DNA of 64,000 bases from Brachionus plicatilis (taxonomy: Eukaryota; Rotifera; Eurotatoria; Ploima; Brachionidae), in assembly GCA_010279815.1 (NCBI GenBank), contig QEOQ01000204.1, positions 1,365,561 through 1,429,560 on the forward strand, in the 5' to 3' direction. Positions 25,720 through 37,778 of this stretch are shown here, piece after piece. The notes below the pieces were generated by a model that was not told the DNA's origin, did no database searches, and saw nothing but the letters and a program-made list of their open reading frames with translations. Both the position numbers and the translations under genes were made by a program. Positions within the stretch are counted from its first letter, which is position 1; every line of letters starts with the position of its first letter.

Positions 25720-25983
25720 AATGTTAGATGAGAGACGTAAGAGAGGCGATCTTATTCAGATGTATACAATCGTAAATGGTTTAGAGGATGTAAATTTTAT
25801 GTAAGATATCAATTTTGTCAAATCACTCCATGTACCAAAAGAAGCTTTTTCCGTTTTAATTTTCTCACAAACAGAGCCGTTAACCATTGGAACAGACTAT
25901 CAACGGGATCAGTGATGGCTGGTTCCTTGAATTCATTTAAAGAAGTGATTGACAAAGAAGTGTTTGAAATGACAACGTCTTGA
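25720..25983 (+). pseudogene. 3' end of a non-LTR retrotransposon reverse transcriptase ORF (relic)
   Basis: Translated pieces match the usual C-terminal end of jockey/CR1-type reverse transcriptases: ERRKRGDLIQMYTIVNGLED in one frame and then, after a frameshift, FLTNRAVNHWNRLSTGSVMA followed by GSLNSFKEVIDKEV and a stop. At least one frameshift and an internal stop make it dead. No upstream RT motifs were found, as expected for a 5'-truncated LINE copy. Confidence 0.75.
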
Positions 25984-27654
25984 AAGCCAAATTTGTGTAT
26001 TATTAAATAAATTAATTAAAATTTTTTTTAATTATTTAATTAGAAATATAGTTGTGAAAAACGAGTTTATATTGAGTTGTTTTTCCAATCAATTAAAAAT
26101 AAATTTTTACTTTCTCGATTAGATTATTTTCTATTAATATTTCTTGTAGATAAGTCAAGTTGAATTGTTGATGAATTTTGTCATTGTTTTTATGTTTGAA
26201 TGTAAATGCTTTTTATTTCTAATGATATAGTTTACCAAATTTTCAATTTTTAAGTTCACCAGTAAAAATAATTCTAAAATCTTTTTCTCTATTTGATTCT
26301 GCTAGTTTGAAACTTTTTCAGATAGTCAAAAAAATTGATATTGTTGATTATTCGATTCATTTGGTACAGCTAGACATTTATCTTTATTTATCATTTATCA
26401 ATTAAGCAGAAAGTCTGTTATCAAATTCAGGAAGAACTTAAGGTCTTAAACTTTCAAGGAAAGCTTGCAAACAATATTTTCTAAATTAAATTTTTTTTTC
26501 GGAAAATAAAAATTGTTTAATCAAAAAATTTTAATTTGGATAGAAAAAAACTTTAATTATCTATTAATTAATAATAATTGAAAAATCTATATCTAATTAA
26601 TAATAAAAAAAAGTTCTCATTTCTAATAAATAAAAAGGTTTAAAGTCAAAAGATTAATATATAGATAATTAATAAGCAAGACACTTCAAATCAATTGATA
26701 TTTTTTCCTCGTTTAATATTTTTGAAAGCGAAAGCAATTCGGACGAACCTTGGGTGGTTCCCTAAAATATATTTTTAAAATAAAAAATTCGCAGTCTTAT
26801 TCAAATGGTCCAAATCTCATTTTAGATCTTTATCTTAGAATACCTCGACTGGATCTAAGAATATTAGCCCGATCTCATGTAAGTTCCGAGACCACTGATG
26901 GAGTCTCAATCTGAATCCGAACCCGGAAAAGGATCGATTAACAGCTATATCTATATTATTTTGGTTATATCATATTTGAAATTTATGAACTTTAATTATG
27001 ATTTTTATTTCAATTTTTTTAATCATTTGATTCAGAGTGGTCTCTTTTTTTTCTTTTATAGTAATATTATATTCTATTAGATTATTTATCTTTCGGAATC
27101 TAACAATATTTAAGCAGCCATATTTGGGAGTTGATATAAACAAAAAAATTTACTTATTAATCAATAAGCAATTGATAGTTGCTATTTGTCTAAAATTAGG
27201 TGGTAGATTAAGAGAAAATTTAGATTCTAATTTCTAAACTAAAATTTTTAATTTTGAATCTTTAAAAAAGGGAACTAAAACATAAAGTTAAATATTATTA
27301 TTTCAGAAAAAAAAACAAAAAATAGAAACCAAAATGAGGCGAAAACTTATAAAGATTTATTTATTTCAATGAACGCCTTTAAGAGGATGTAAAAAAATTA
27401 AAAAGTAAAAAAAAGTATAAAAATAAAAATAACACAAAAAATAAGGGTTTGAGTAAAAATCTAAATAAAATGATATTTTTTGTTTTTGTATTTTTTTACC
27501 AATTTGACTTGATATTTTTTTAAATTTAAAAAAAAATGTTTATGTTTTATTAAAATTTATAAAAAAAATTATATGATTTATATTAAATTCATATTTTATA
27601 TGTTTCTTCAATCCTTGCCCCTAAAATTATTTAATCATGAATAGACCAAACTTT
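25984..27654. other. Intergenic, no gene seen
   Basis: AT-rich sequence with scattered short frames lacking family resemblance. A stretch near 26740-26940 has more balanced composition and may be another repeat relic, but nothing diagnostic was read from it. Confidence 0.5.
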
Positions 27655-28143
27655 GGCATCTTGAAGTTAATGATCATTTCAAAGAGTTTATCATTTGATA
27701 TTAAAATTAATCTTTGAATTAATTGACATAATTTTAATGTAAAATGCTTTACATGTTATGTAGATTTAAAAAATAAAAAAAAAATTATATCAAATATATT
27801 TTTAGAAAAGATCGATCTTTTCATTTAATTTATTTGTATTAATATTTGAAATTCATTTTTAAATTTAATTTTAATTTTGAGTGCTAGATAGAAATACTTT
27901 TGAAATGAAAAATTTCAAAATAAACTCCATAAAGAATCAATTTAAAGAAATTTAAATTTAAAAATCAATTTTATGAATGGATTTAGAATTTTTTTTACAT
28001 TACATATTTTTTTTAATCTTCATAATATGTAAAGCATTTTACATTAAAATTATTTAAATAAATTTAAAGAATATTTTAATGTCTAAAGATAAACTCTTTG
28101 AATTGAAATGATATTTTGAAGTGATCTTCAACTTCAAGATGCC
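27655..28143. mobile_element. Foldback MITE, GGCATCTTGAAGTT family, copy 3
   Basis: The element starts GGCATCTTGAAGTTAATGAT and ends AACTTCAAGATGCC. Its arms are imperfect inverted copies of each other and close in sequence to the 541-bp copy in EXOC1 (both share TTTACAT...GTAGATTTA(G/A)AAAATAAAA in the arms). Flanking octamers CAAACTTT and AAAATTTT agree at 6 of 8. The divergence of its arms suggests it is older than copy 2. Confidence 0.85.
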
Positions 28144-28502
28144 AAAATTTTGAATTTCCCTTAACTTAATACTGTCAATTTATTATTTTCTATTTTGGTT
28201 TAATTTTTTTTAATAATTTTGAGCAAGGTCTTAGGAGAAGGTTGAGATAATATCAGATTTTGAAAATAAACTCTTCACATGATGTTTTTTTTTCTGTCTA
28301 AGTTGAAATAATAAAATAATTTAAGCTAAAGTTCTCAAAACCAATAGTTCTTATTGTCGATTAATGCTATAATACTGTTAAGTATTAAATAGATTTTTCC
28401 TATTTCCTAATTTAAACATTTGATTTCCAATTAAACTCTTAAATGAATAAGTTTTAAAAAATAATTTATTATCCATAAATTTAAAAATTAGTCTAATATA
28501 AC

Positions 28503-28699
28503 CAGAGTTGTTTAAAAGTCATAGACTTGACAGACTTGACTTGAAATTTTTTTGGCCGCCTTAATAACTACTACTTATTTTTAAAAAATAATTATTCAAG
28601 TCATGTCAAAAAGCTTTTTTAAAAAAAAAAATTCAAGTCAAGTTAGTGACTTGACTTTGAAAAGACTTTGACTTTTTTTCTGACTTTTGCGCAAGTCTG
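28503..28699. mobile_element. Short hAT-like MITE, CAGAGTTGTTTAAAAGTC family, copy 1
   Basis: The left end CAGAGTTGTTTAAAAGTC is shared with 60472-60732 and 61943-62146; the interior is rich in GACTTGACTTG-type phrases, as in the other copies. The right end has decayed (AAGTCTG). Flanking octamers are AATATAAC and AATTTAAC (7 of 8 identical). Confidence 0.75.
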
Positions 28700-29516
28700 A
28701 ATTTAACAATAGAATAGAATTTGATAAGAAACAATATAATAATTTGAATCATTTTTCGTTATATTTTATACAACTATAGATTTTTTAATCCAATTTTGCT
28801 TTAGTAGAATTTTGGTAAATTTTGCGTGAAAAGCATTTTTTTACGCAAAACTTTCGCTAATTAAAATGGCTGGGTCTCCTTTTCAGTCCAATAATTGAGG
28901 AAAAAACAAAATAGTTTTATGTGAAAAGATATAAAGATCTGTTCTAATATGAGAGATTAAAAAAAATTAAAAAAGGTTTTTTTTAATACAAGGCCAAAAC
29001 AAATGATATAGACAAAAATTTTTATTTTTATATTAAAATTAACTTTAGAAAACAAAAATATTTGACAATGATTAAATTTAAAAAAAAAAAGTAGAAACAA
29101 AAAGAGGACAAAAATATCAAATGAATAGAATATTTAAAACAAAAGTCTAATTTAAAACAAAAAAAAAAAGTCTAAAAATAATTTACAAATTTTTTTTTAA
29201 TTATTTGCTGCTCCAACGCCAATAATTTAGCATTTATATAAAATAAGAAAAAAAAATAGCCCAAAAATATTAAAACTCAATTTTTCAACATCAAATAAAA
29301 TTTTGTTCCAACATTTTTTAATTTTGTTTTATCTCCAACAACAACAAAAACAAAAAAAGGCCAAAATAAAAAATTAAAAAAGAACAAAAACACACTTGCT
29401 GAGACAAAAAGTCCTCAAAAAATAGAAGATAGCATAAACAAATAGAAAATTTCGGACGGTCCTTTTCGAGTGAACGAAAATAATTAAATAAAATTAGATA
29501 ACTTGGGAAAGAAAGC
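28700..29516. other. caudal 3' flank
   Basis: AT-rich spacer downstream of the caudal stop codon. The CA- and A-rich right part (about 29330-29516) probably holds the caudal 3' UTR. No other gene was seen. Confidence 0.5.
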
Positions 29517-31301
29517 TTAGATCGACTGAAACTGAGATAAAACTTGTATTATACTATTTGACGAATTGACTGCCGGCTGCGGCAAGCTAGACGAGCCCGG
29601 CCGAGTCATCAAATAGTCGCTGTTCGAAAACTGAAAATTGTGCTGCACCGGAGCCATTTGGTTGAAGTCGCTAGGCTGGCCTGGCGTAGCAAAGCCCGAA
29701 TAGTCGGCCTGGAAACTTTGCTGGTAAGCCGAGTACGGACTCTGGTAAAAACCCTGGTAAGAATTAGCTGGCGAGTACTGATTGTAGATGGGCTGGCAAA
29801 ACTGGCTCTGGCCGAAGCTCTGACCCGGATAGACTGGACACTGCGGGTTCTTGCTGGTCGGCAAACCGAGGCCCGATTGACTCACACTGCTGCTCTTTTT
29901 GTCCGCCATTTCCGACTTGGCCTCGTTCGACTCGTCCCCATTCACCGACTCCTCGTACTCCTCTTCCATTTCGTCATCAGAATACTCATTTTTGACACTC
30001 TTTGTGGTCGATGTCACATTTTCTTGCTGCGACATCTTCTGCTTTCGATTTGTCTTTCTCTCTTTGGCTCGCCTATTCTGGAACCAGATTTTAATCTTGG
30101 AAAAAAAAAAAAATTAAATTTTATTTTAAAAAATATTTGCCAAATTTTCTAGTCTTACTTGTCTCTCGGACAAACTGAGCACTTGGGACAACTCGGCCTT
30201 TCTCTTTATCGTGATATACTTGCTGAACAAAAACTCTTTTTCCAATTCGACTCGCTGCGGTTCAGAGTACACTACGCGGTACTTATCTTTAGTTCTTGTT
30301 TTACCTTCATAAATAACAACAAAATCATAAAATCATGCATTCAAAATTGGCATAGCATAACTGCTAATCAAAAATGTAAAACCTAAACAACAACCACCCC
30401 CCCCCCTCACCCCTTCATCAAAAGTCATAAAGCAATAAAACAATAAAAATTTTCTTTTTTTTTTTTTTTAATTTTTCTCTGTTTTAATTAAACTTTTCTT
30501 TAATATTTACTCAATAAACAACCATAAAAATTGTCAGTTATGGTTGACAGATAAGAGAAATGTTTATGGCTTACCATTGGGCGCCGACTTCACGGGCTTC
30601 ATCCATTCGAACGAGTCTGGCGGAGCGTTGGGCGCCGACGTGGAGCTCACGTTGGCGTTTTGCGAGCTCACAGTGGTCGGAGTGGACGTGTTCTTGTTGG
30701 AATTGGGCGACGAGGTGAACGAGCACGAGGACGACGAGGACAGCGCCTGGCTGGCCGCCTGCTCGCACTTGGGCGACGAGGACACAAGCTTGGACTGTTT
30801 GACATCCATGTCCTCGTACTTGGGGCTCGAGTAGTAGCCGCATTGTCTTTGGTACTGGTCGTAGTGGTAAAAATTGGTGTGAGCAAAGGCGGCCGGTGGT
30901 GCAGGATGGCGCGAGCTGCCAAAAACACCCGGCTGCTGGTACTTGGACGGCTCCTGGTAGCCTGCCGGGTTGAAGTAGTCCGAGTCGCTGGACGAGGACG
31001 TGTTGGTCGGGTTGGTGTTGGGCGACGAGTTTTTTGACATGTTGGGGGTCGATTGCCAGTTGAAATGCACTGGTTTGTGCAGTTGGTTGGCCAGGGCCGG
31101 CTGGTCGGCGGCCTCGACCAGGCTGTTGAGCGAAAAGGCCGAGTTGGAGTACTGGTAGTGCTGGTTGAGGACTGCGGCGGCCACTGCCGGGTTCTGATAG
31201 TAGAAATCGTTCTGGCCGTAGTAGTAGCTCGGCTCTGGGTCCTTGTCGATGGGCGTCGATGAGTCGACCATTGAGGGCGAACTGGATAGAATTTCGTGCA
31301 T
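29517..31301 (-). CDS. cad: Caudal-type homeobox transcription factor (Cdx/cad)
   Basis: Sequence-specific nuclear transcription factor of the ParaHox caudal/Cdx class, which specifies posterior identity and gut in animals. Three exons in transcript order: 31301-30575, 30304-30159, 30095-29517; 483 residues. The homeodomain is residues 248-307: [20 protein letters not shown], then [20 protein letters not shown], then [14 protein letters not shown] with Trp 48, Gln 50 and Asn 51. The only class-typical position that differs is Ile for Val at homeodomain 45. A hexapeptide-like FEWMKP (Trp 233) lies 14 residues before the homeodomain, as in Cdx. The intron falls between homeodomain residues 44 and 45. 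Flanking regions are rich in Ser, Asn, Pro, Tyr and Gln ([20 protein letters not shown]), i.e. disordered activation segments, plus an acidic stretch after the homeodomain. Codon use is much GC-richer than its surroundings. Confidence 0.96.
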
Positions 31302-32289
31302 TTTTTTTTAGCTATTTTTTGCCAAGATTTTTTGTTAGTTGGTGTTTTTTGTTAATATTTTTTAATTTAATTCTGATTTGTAATAATAATAAAACTATCT
31401 GGCTTGGTGTATAATAAATAGTCGAATTTGATTTTCTAAAAAAATAATTCTATTGGTTAGAGCTAGTTTGGATGAGAAAATAAAGCTTGATGATGATTGG
31501 CCTGGTCTGGTTTTTGTTTTAATTTAATGAGAAAATTGATAAAATAATTTTCTCGCGTGAGCTCATTTGTTACTTTTTGGCTATTTTTGGCCAAAATCTT
31601 GATTAATAGTGGATTCTCTAGCAGACTGGACTGTCAAGTCGCACCTAGGCGATTGATTGCCAGGACTCGCGATGCTAACTAAATTGATTAGTGCTATTCA
31701 TTCAATACTTATCTAATCAATCAATTATTTAATTTTATTGCCCCCAGTCTCCTTGGTGCAAATTTATTCCAAACTGCCAGCCCAACCAAACTTGATGTCT
31801 TTTCTTAATTTGGAAAAAAATAATTTATTATATGTTGTTTTATTTTATTTTCTAATTTGCTAGCAATGATAACTGGTTTATCTCGCTGCAGAGGTTTATT
31901 ATGACAAAAGCAAAAAAAAAATGATTAGAGAAAAAAAAAAAAAGAAAAAACTCGGTGTGGGGTTATATAAATTTTAGAAGAGGAGGTGGCCGGGTGTTTT
32001 TTTGAAATGCCGAAAGATAAGTTTGTCCAAGCGACGATTTGGCGTTCGATTGAATCGATTAGAAATCAATTTATTGTCACGAGTACTATAAAAATAGATA
32101 TCCATGAAATTAGGCTACACAAACGACAAATATTCTAAATATTTATTGACTTTTAATCGATTATATAAGCAGATAGATTTTGATTATTGTAAATTTTTTA
32201 TTGCGTTCGGTCTCTAAAGAGAGAACAAAATATTAAATTTGATTTTACAGCTAATGACAAGAAAAAAATTTTAATCTGATTAATCAAAC
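31302..32289. other. Upstream flank of caudal
   Basis: No gene seen. The first 500 bp upstream of the caudal ATG are less AT-rich than most spacers here and are the likely promoter and 5' UTR region. No binding site could be called with confidence. Confidence 0.5.
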
Positions 32290-33080
32290 ACTGACATTAC
32301 ACACTTTTGAAAATTTTTTATCTATTAACTCTAATCCGACTAATGGGCAGCAAATTGTATTAAAAAAATACGTGTAGAAAATTTAAATGGCCTCAAAATG
32401 AAAATTTTATTACTTTCTAAATGAAAAGAATTTTTTTTTTTAAATTTAACTCTGAATTTAAAAAAATCTATTTAATCAAAAAATAAATTAGATGCCTTTG
32501 AAAGTTTTTTATCTATTAACTCTAAAATTCGACTAATGTATTAAAAATATGTGTAAAAAATTTAAATGGCCTCCAAACGAAAATTTTATTACTTTCTAAA
32601 TGAAAAGAAAATCTTTTAAAAAAAGATTATGTTTTTTTAATTTTAATTTAACTTTGAATTTAGAAAAAATCGAATTAATAAAACAATAAATTAGATATTT
32701 TTGAATTTTTTTATCTGTTAACTTTAAATCGATTAATGGTCAGCAAATTGTATTAGAAAAAACGTGTAGATAGTAAAAAGAATAGCCTTAATTGGAAAAT
32801 ATTGTTTTTGAGTTAAAAAAAAATAAATGAGTTTTTTAATTTCAATTTAATTTCGGGTTTAATAAAAAAATTTAATTTAATTAATCAAACCCAGAATTAG
32901 GAACTCTTGAATTTCTTTCTATTACTCTAATCCGACTAATGGCAGTAAATTGTATTACAAGAAAAGGTTAGAAAATTTTAATGCTCTCAAAATGACAATT
33001 TTATTAGCTTCTAATTGAAAAGAAAGTTTTAAAAATTAATAATTTTTTTATTTCAATTTAACTTTACATTCAATGGAAAA
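32290..33080. repeat. Degenerate ~200-bp tandem repeat, about four units
   Basis: The phrase TTTTTATCTATTAACTCTAA followed by a form of TCCGACTAATGG(C/G)AGCAAAT recurs at about 32320, 32510, 32710 and 32920. Each is followed by a diverged AATTTAAATGGCCTC(A/C)AAA and ATTTTATTACTTTCTAAATG block. Units are 180-215 bp and differ by small deletions. No open frame is shared between units, so this is a decayed minisatellite or tandemly amplified repeat rather than a gene. Confidence 0.75.
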
Positions 33081-33214
33081 AAAAATTCTCTTTATAAATT
33101 ATCTCTAAAAAAAATAAAAAAAAATTTGAGAACACAAAAAATATTTCTAGTGTTTTTTGTTTAAAACTGCAAATATAATAAAAATGTAAATAATAAGTTT
33201 TTGGTAGAAAAAAA

Positions 33215-34810
33215 CTAAAACAATTGAAGATAAAAAAAATTAAAGTTTAAGATAAAAAATATGTTTAAATTTAGAGCTAATCGCCACGCTGACGACACGG
33301 TTTCTTCAGCTAGTAAAAAATTTTCGGCATTTTCCTCCGAGTAGTCTTCGAAGTGCGCGGGCTTTTTTTCGTTGTCAATGTTCAGCTGCAAATTGAGCAA
33401 CAAATCTTGGCCATAAGTGTCACTCACTTCCATTAGCTCGTTGTCCATGTACTCGACTTCTTCGGCCTCAGCCGCCTCCACATCCTCGTAATAGGACCAA
33501 ACTTGGTCGGCATTGGTTGTAAGTGTCCGAGGTGTTTTGGCATACATTTTTTCGGTAATGAACAAACGGGATGAAAGATTGGGCAGATAATTTTTTTCAA
33601 AATTTGACCGATTGCTCAACGCAAATATATTCTTTATTATTTGCACTGGTTGAATTGATTTTGTGCTCAAAATTCGCTGGTTATTGGACAAATTGTGATG
33701 TGGCGATACTTCGTCTTCAGCCACTAAAGTCTTCTTGCCATTCGACGAAAGAATGGTAAAATTTTTCACCTTGGAACTATTTTTTTCATTCAATTTTTCG
33801 ATTTTTTCACTTTTAAAATTGCGAAGTTTTTCAAGCAAATTGGGAGAAAATAGAGTGGTAAATTTTGAGCCAGCTTTGGCGCTCATTTTTGTACTTGAAA
33901 GCGGCTGTGTGGTATTTATTTGAATTTTGTAGCTGCCGCTAGGCTCCGGGTACTCGCTATAATAGTAATCATCATAATAGCTGTTATAATTAGGCCCTAT
34001 TAAATCGTCATAATAGTCATTCCCAGAACTTTCTGCATTTTCCTCTTCATAATAATTTTCATCTTTCGGCAATATTTCTGTATTAGCTGGAGTTTTTGTA
34101 CTAGTTGTAGTGGTTGTAGTGGTTGTAGTGGTTGTTGTAGTAGTGGTTGAGGTAGTAGTAGAGCTTGTAGTTGTGGTGGTGGTTGTTGTTGTAGTTAAGG
34201 TTCTAGACTCCAAAGATGTATTCTTATCTTGGTAAGTTTGATAAAATGGATAACTAGTCTTAGAAGGTTGTTTAAAAGTTATTAATAGTTCATTCAATTC
34301 TCTGGAAGTATCAATTATTTTTTTTTCAAAGCTAGAAGTTGTGAATAAGTTTGAGTCTTCGCCAGTAAATAAATAATTTGGTATGGAATCTTTGCCATAA
34401 ATGTATTGGTACCAAATCAAGCAATTTAGCTATAGGTTAATTTATAAAATTGAATAAAAAAGGTTTGATTTATATTAATGACAAAAAAATACCATCGGGG
34501 ACATTTCACAAGTTCGCTGAATTGGATGAAACATGGTACCAGCCGGACACTTTCTTTCCAAAGCTTCTTCGAACACTGTTCCGACATAAAGACAGTGCCA
34601 ATACTTGCGGCAATCTTTGTGGACATAGTGGCCCTCGTCCTGTCTATTGCTGCATGAATATTTGGACAACTTTGGTGTCAGTCTTTGCTCCGAGTTTTCC
34701 AGCATCCTGAAAATGTCTATGCCCCTGAGATAGTTTTTTTTCGTGCAAACCACACAGTCAAATGAAACATTTGAAATTATCACCAAAATAGCCAAGGCTT
34801 TATTGTACAT
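33215..34810 (-). CDS. Secreted chitin-binding (CBM14/peritrophin-A) protein with Thr-rich mucin-like region
   Basis: Two exons, 34810-34493 and 34429-33215, about 510 residues. The start chosen gives a signal peptide (MYNKALAILVIISNVSF); an in-frame ATG 30 codons upstream lacks that character at the N terminus. One CBM14 domain spans the splice: CSNRQDEGHYVHKDCRKYWH, then CLYVG, RKCPAGTMFHPIQRTCEMS and NC, six cysteines spaced as in peritrophin-A, known to bind chitin. Then come a nearly pure Thr/Ser run of about 35 residues (dense potential O-glycosylation), acidic Tyr/Asp/Glu-rich stretches, and a hydrophobic C terminus (NLNIFFILNFNFFYLQLF) that may be a membrane or GPI signal. Likely an extracellular matrix, cuticle or gut-lining component. 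Orthology to a named gene cannot be claimed. Confidence 0.8.
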
Positions 34811-37730
34811 TTTGTTTTTGTGTTTAGAGACTTCGATTTCTACTTTAGCATCGAAGCAAAAACAATTTGGTAAGATTTGCCAAAATATAAACAAAAACAA
34901 GAAATTAAATTCTATTAATTTGAGATTAGAATTTGAGTTAGACGATAGATATTTGAATAAAAGCTAGAAAAACAAACAAATAAGACGACTAATTCATCAA
35001 AATTGATAATCTAAAAGAAGATAGGTTAATACCTAACTTGGTCAAATATTTTGAATTAGCCGATGGATTAGGTCCACGCTTTATTAAATATTGATAACAA
35101 ATTTATATCATTAAGCTAATCATATCATGTCTATTTTGTCAAATATCAACTTAATAAAATTTGCGAGAATCTTGTTTTTAATTAAGTATTAAATCAAAAA
35201 AAAAAGAATTTAATAATTTACATTGATTTGTGTGGGATTACTCGTTCTAAGCCTTAGTCTTTAGATCAGCTTAGCTTGATAGGCCAAAAATGGTCATTTT
35301 GCGCTTCTTTTTGCAAAAAATGTCCAAGATTTCTGATTAATCATTCATTATTATTGTTATATCATCAATTAAAAAATTCAATTTATTTATTATTGATTAA
35401 ATAAGTATTTTTATCAAATAAAATTTTTATTTAAAAAAAAAACAAATTTTCGTAAAAAACTTAAAAAAAGGAAAAAAATTTAATATTTTAATATATGATG
35501 GGCGTGTTTCAAACAAAAGTGTTCTCCATTAAAATTTTAACTGTGAGAATAATTCAGATTATTTTTTTAATTTAAAAAAAAAAAAAATTTAGAAGAAATT
35601 ATTTAGAAAGAAAATATTAAAAATATATATAAAAAAAATTTTTATTAAAAAGGTTCAAAATTTAAAAAAAAAGTAAAACAGGAAAAAATATTTTTCCTTT
35701 AGTTTGGATTAAAGTAAACAAGCATTTTTTTTATAAAGAGCCAAGTGTACAATTTTTGTATATCAAATTTTTGTTTTTGTTTGATTTAAATGGAAATTTT
35801 AAACTTTATAAAATTATTTATTAACTTAGCGTCTTTGTTTTTGTCATGTAAATTTGATGCAAAATTAAAAAAATTAAAATGTCAACAAAAATTAATTAAA
35901 AAAATTTCAATAAAATTTATAAGTATTGTTCATTTTATTAAAATTTGAAGACTTTAACTGCTAAAAAATTTATCAGTTAATTATTCAACAACATAAAACT
36001 CAATTCTTAATCAAAAATCTAATTATTTATTTAAGTAAGTAATTTTTATTACATTCAATTCACTGATTGAGTCAATCGTACCATTTTGGATCAATTATTT
36101 TGTTTCTTGCTCTGTCCGCTTTATTTTTACGGTATTTAATCTTTCTAAATTTTAATCAAATTTTCAATCTACACTAATTTTAGTGTGTTTTTCAAAATTT
36201 TGTTCTAAATGTCATGTTCTGAGCGTATTCGGCAATTTTTTTCATTTTAAGGGTCATTTGACAAAGTCAGGCCAATGATCTTTAGAAAACCGACTACAAA
36301 ACAGATAAACTAGACCAATTCAATAGGCCAAGATCTTTAGCATCTTCAATTTTTTTTTCAATTATTTTTACTCAAGTACTTGAAATTTATAATTGAATTA
36401 ATTTTTTCAAACACACTTGAATTTAAAATTACATTATTTACTCAAAAGATAATTGTTATCTGTGAGTAGGACAAAATGCCAACAATAAGCTTTACGGTAG
36501 TGCATGCAGTTGATAAGTCGTGGAACCTCATTTATTATCTAATAAAGCATGGACTGTAATTGATTACTAGTCGATGCTCAATATTGTAAATATTAAGTCA
36601 TAAAATAATTAGCACATGGTCATAAAATTTTGTTCAATTATTACGAAAAAATTGAAAACACATTCTTGAAATGTCCTCTATGCCATGATATCTAAATTTA
36701 TTGCTCCTGATTTATTTACCATTCGTGAATAATTCGCGATCTTGATATTGAATCATAACTTATTGATTATCATCAAATATTTCAAGTACTTGGTAATAAA
36801 TATTTAGCCAATTAAAAAATACTTGAACTTTTCGAGTTTTAGAATTTAAATTTTTTATAGAGCTAATTTAGTTTAATAATTAATGGTCGATTTTAGAAAA
36901 TATCAACTTTTTATTGAATTATAAATTGCTCACGTGATTGAAAATTAAAAAATAAATTTAATTCAAATTTTATTCTATTCTATTCTTATTTTTTATATTT
37001 GAAAAAAAATCATAAAAAATTAAAATTTTGTTTTTCTTTTTTAATTATTCAAAAATTAAAAACAATTTAATCAGTGTTCAAAAAGGCTTTCCCGTAATTT
37101 TAGTTGAAAAAAAAAACATTTTGATCCTCATTTTTATGATAAAATAGTAAACATAGCATACATACTTAAACCGTAATAAATAATAAGTTTATTTATTTTT
37201 TTTAAATTTAAGGAGTTGAATTTTTTAAAAAATATTTCTTAGCTATTTAAATTATTGAGTTATCAATCTAAAATTTTATGAATTTATCAAAATGATGTAA
37301 TTTGGTGATTCTAATTTTGAAAATAGATTTTAAATCTGTTTATTTTTAAAAGTCTGTGATCAAAACATTAGAAGGAGCATTAAAGCTTTTAGACTAATTA
37401 TTTTAAAATTTAAAATGATAATATGTTCTGTGGTATTAAAAAGATAAATTTTTGAAAAAATTTGAAATTTTGATTTTGAAATTTTGGAGATATCATTGTA
37501 TCATATATGACATTTAAACTGGTTTGGAGTTTGGATGACTGAAAAATCTGGTAGTCCAATTTTTTTTATCTAACCATAAACCTTTTTGAGCAAGAGCACC
37601 TTTAAGAAAATTTAATTGATTAAAAGGTTAATTGGCTTGAAATTGATAAAAATTAAGGATATAAAATGGATTTTTTACTTAAAAAAAAATTATTTACCAA
37701 AATTTTATAAATTACATACTGATCAAATAA
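34811..37730. other. Intergenic, no gene seen
   Basis: AT-rich spacer upstream of the chitin-binding protein. Neither strand has a family-like open frame. Long homopolymer runs of A and T dominate. Confidence 0.55.
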
Positions 37731-37778
37731 TAAAATTAATCCTCAAAGATTTTAATAATCAATTTTAATTTTGATTTA
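37731..37778. repeat. 48-bp dispersed repeat, copy 1
   Basis: Forty-eight bases starting TAAAATTAATCCTCAAAGAT and ending TTGATTTA recur without a mismatch at 40067-40114, inside a KLHL18 intron. Sequence around the two copies differs, so this is a short dispersed repeat or the core of an eroded element. Confidence 0.75.

Noticed and set aside
26898..27237. Two overlapping 60-66-codon frames
   Set aside because: AT-driven hydrophobic composition, no start context or homology.
29640..30152. 170-codon plus-strand frame opposite caudal exon 3
   Set aside because: Shadow of the antisense coding exon; no family resemblance.
30544..31262. Several long plus-strand and alternative-frame open frames over the caudal gene
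   Set aside because: They mirror the GC-rich caudal exon 1. Only the minus frame splices into a homeodomain and shows biased, meaningful composition.
29517..31301. Reading the homeobox as a Hox gene
   Set aside because: [22 protein letters not shown] and NRRAKERK with FEWMKP are caudal/Cdx class features, not Hox.
36477..36600. Possible small RNA gene with GGTAGTGCATGCAGTTGATA
   Set aside because: It could not be folded by eye into a tRNA or known small RNA; no box A/B pair at proper spacing.
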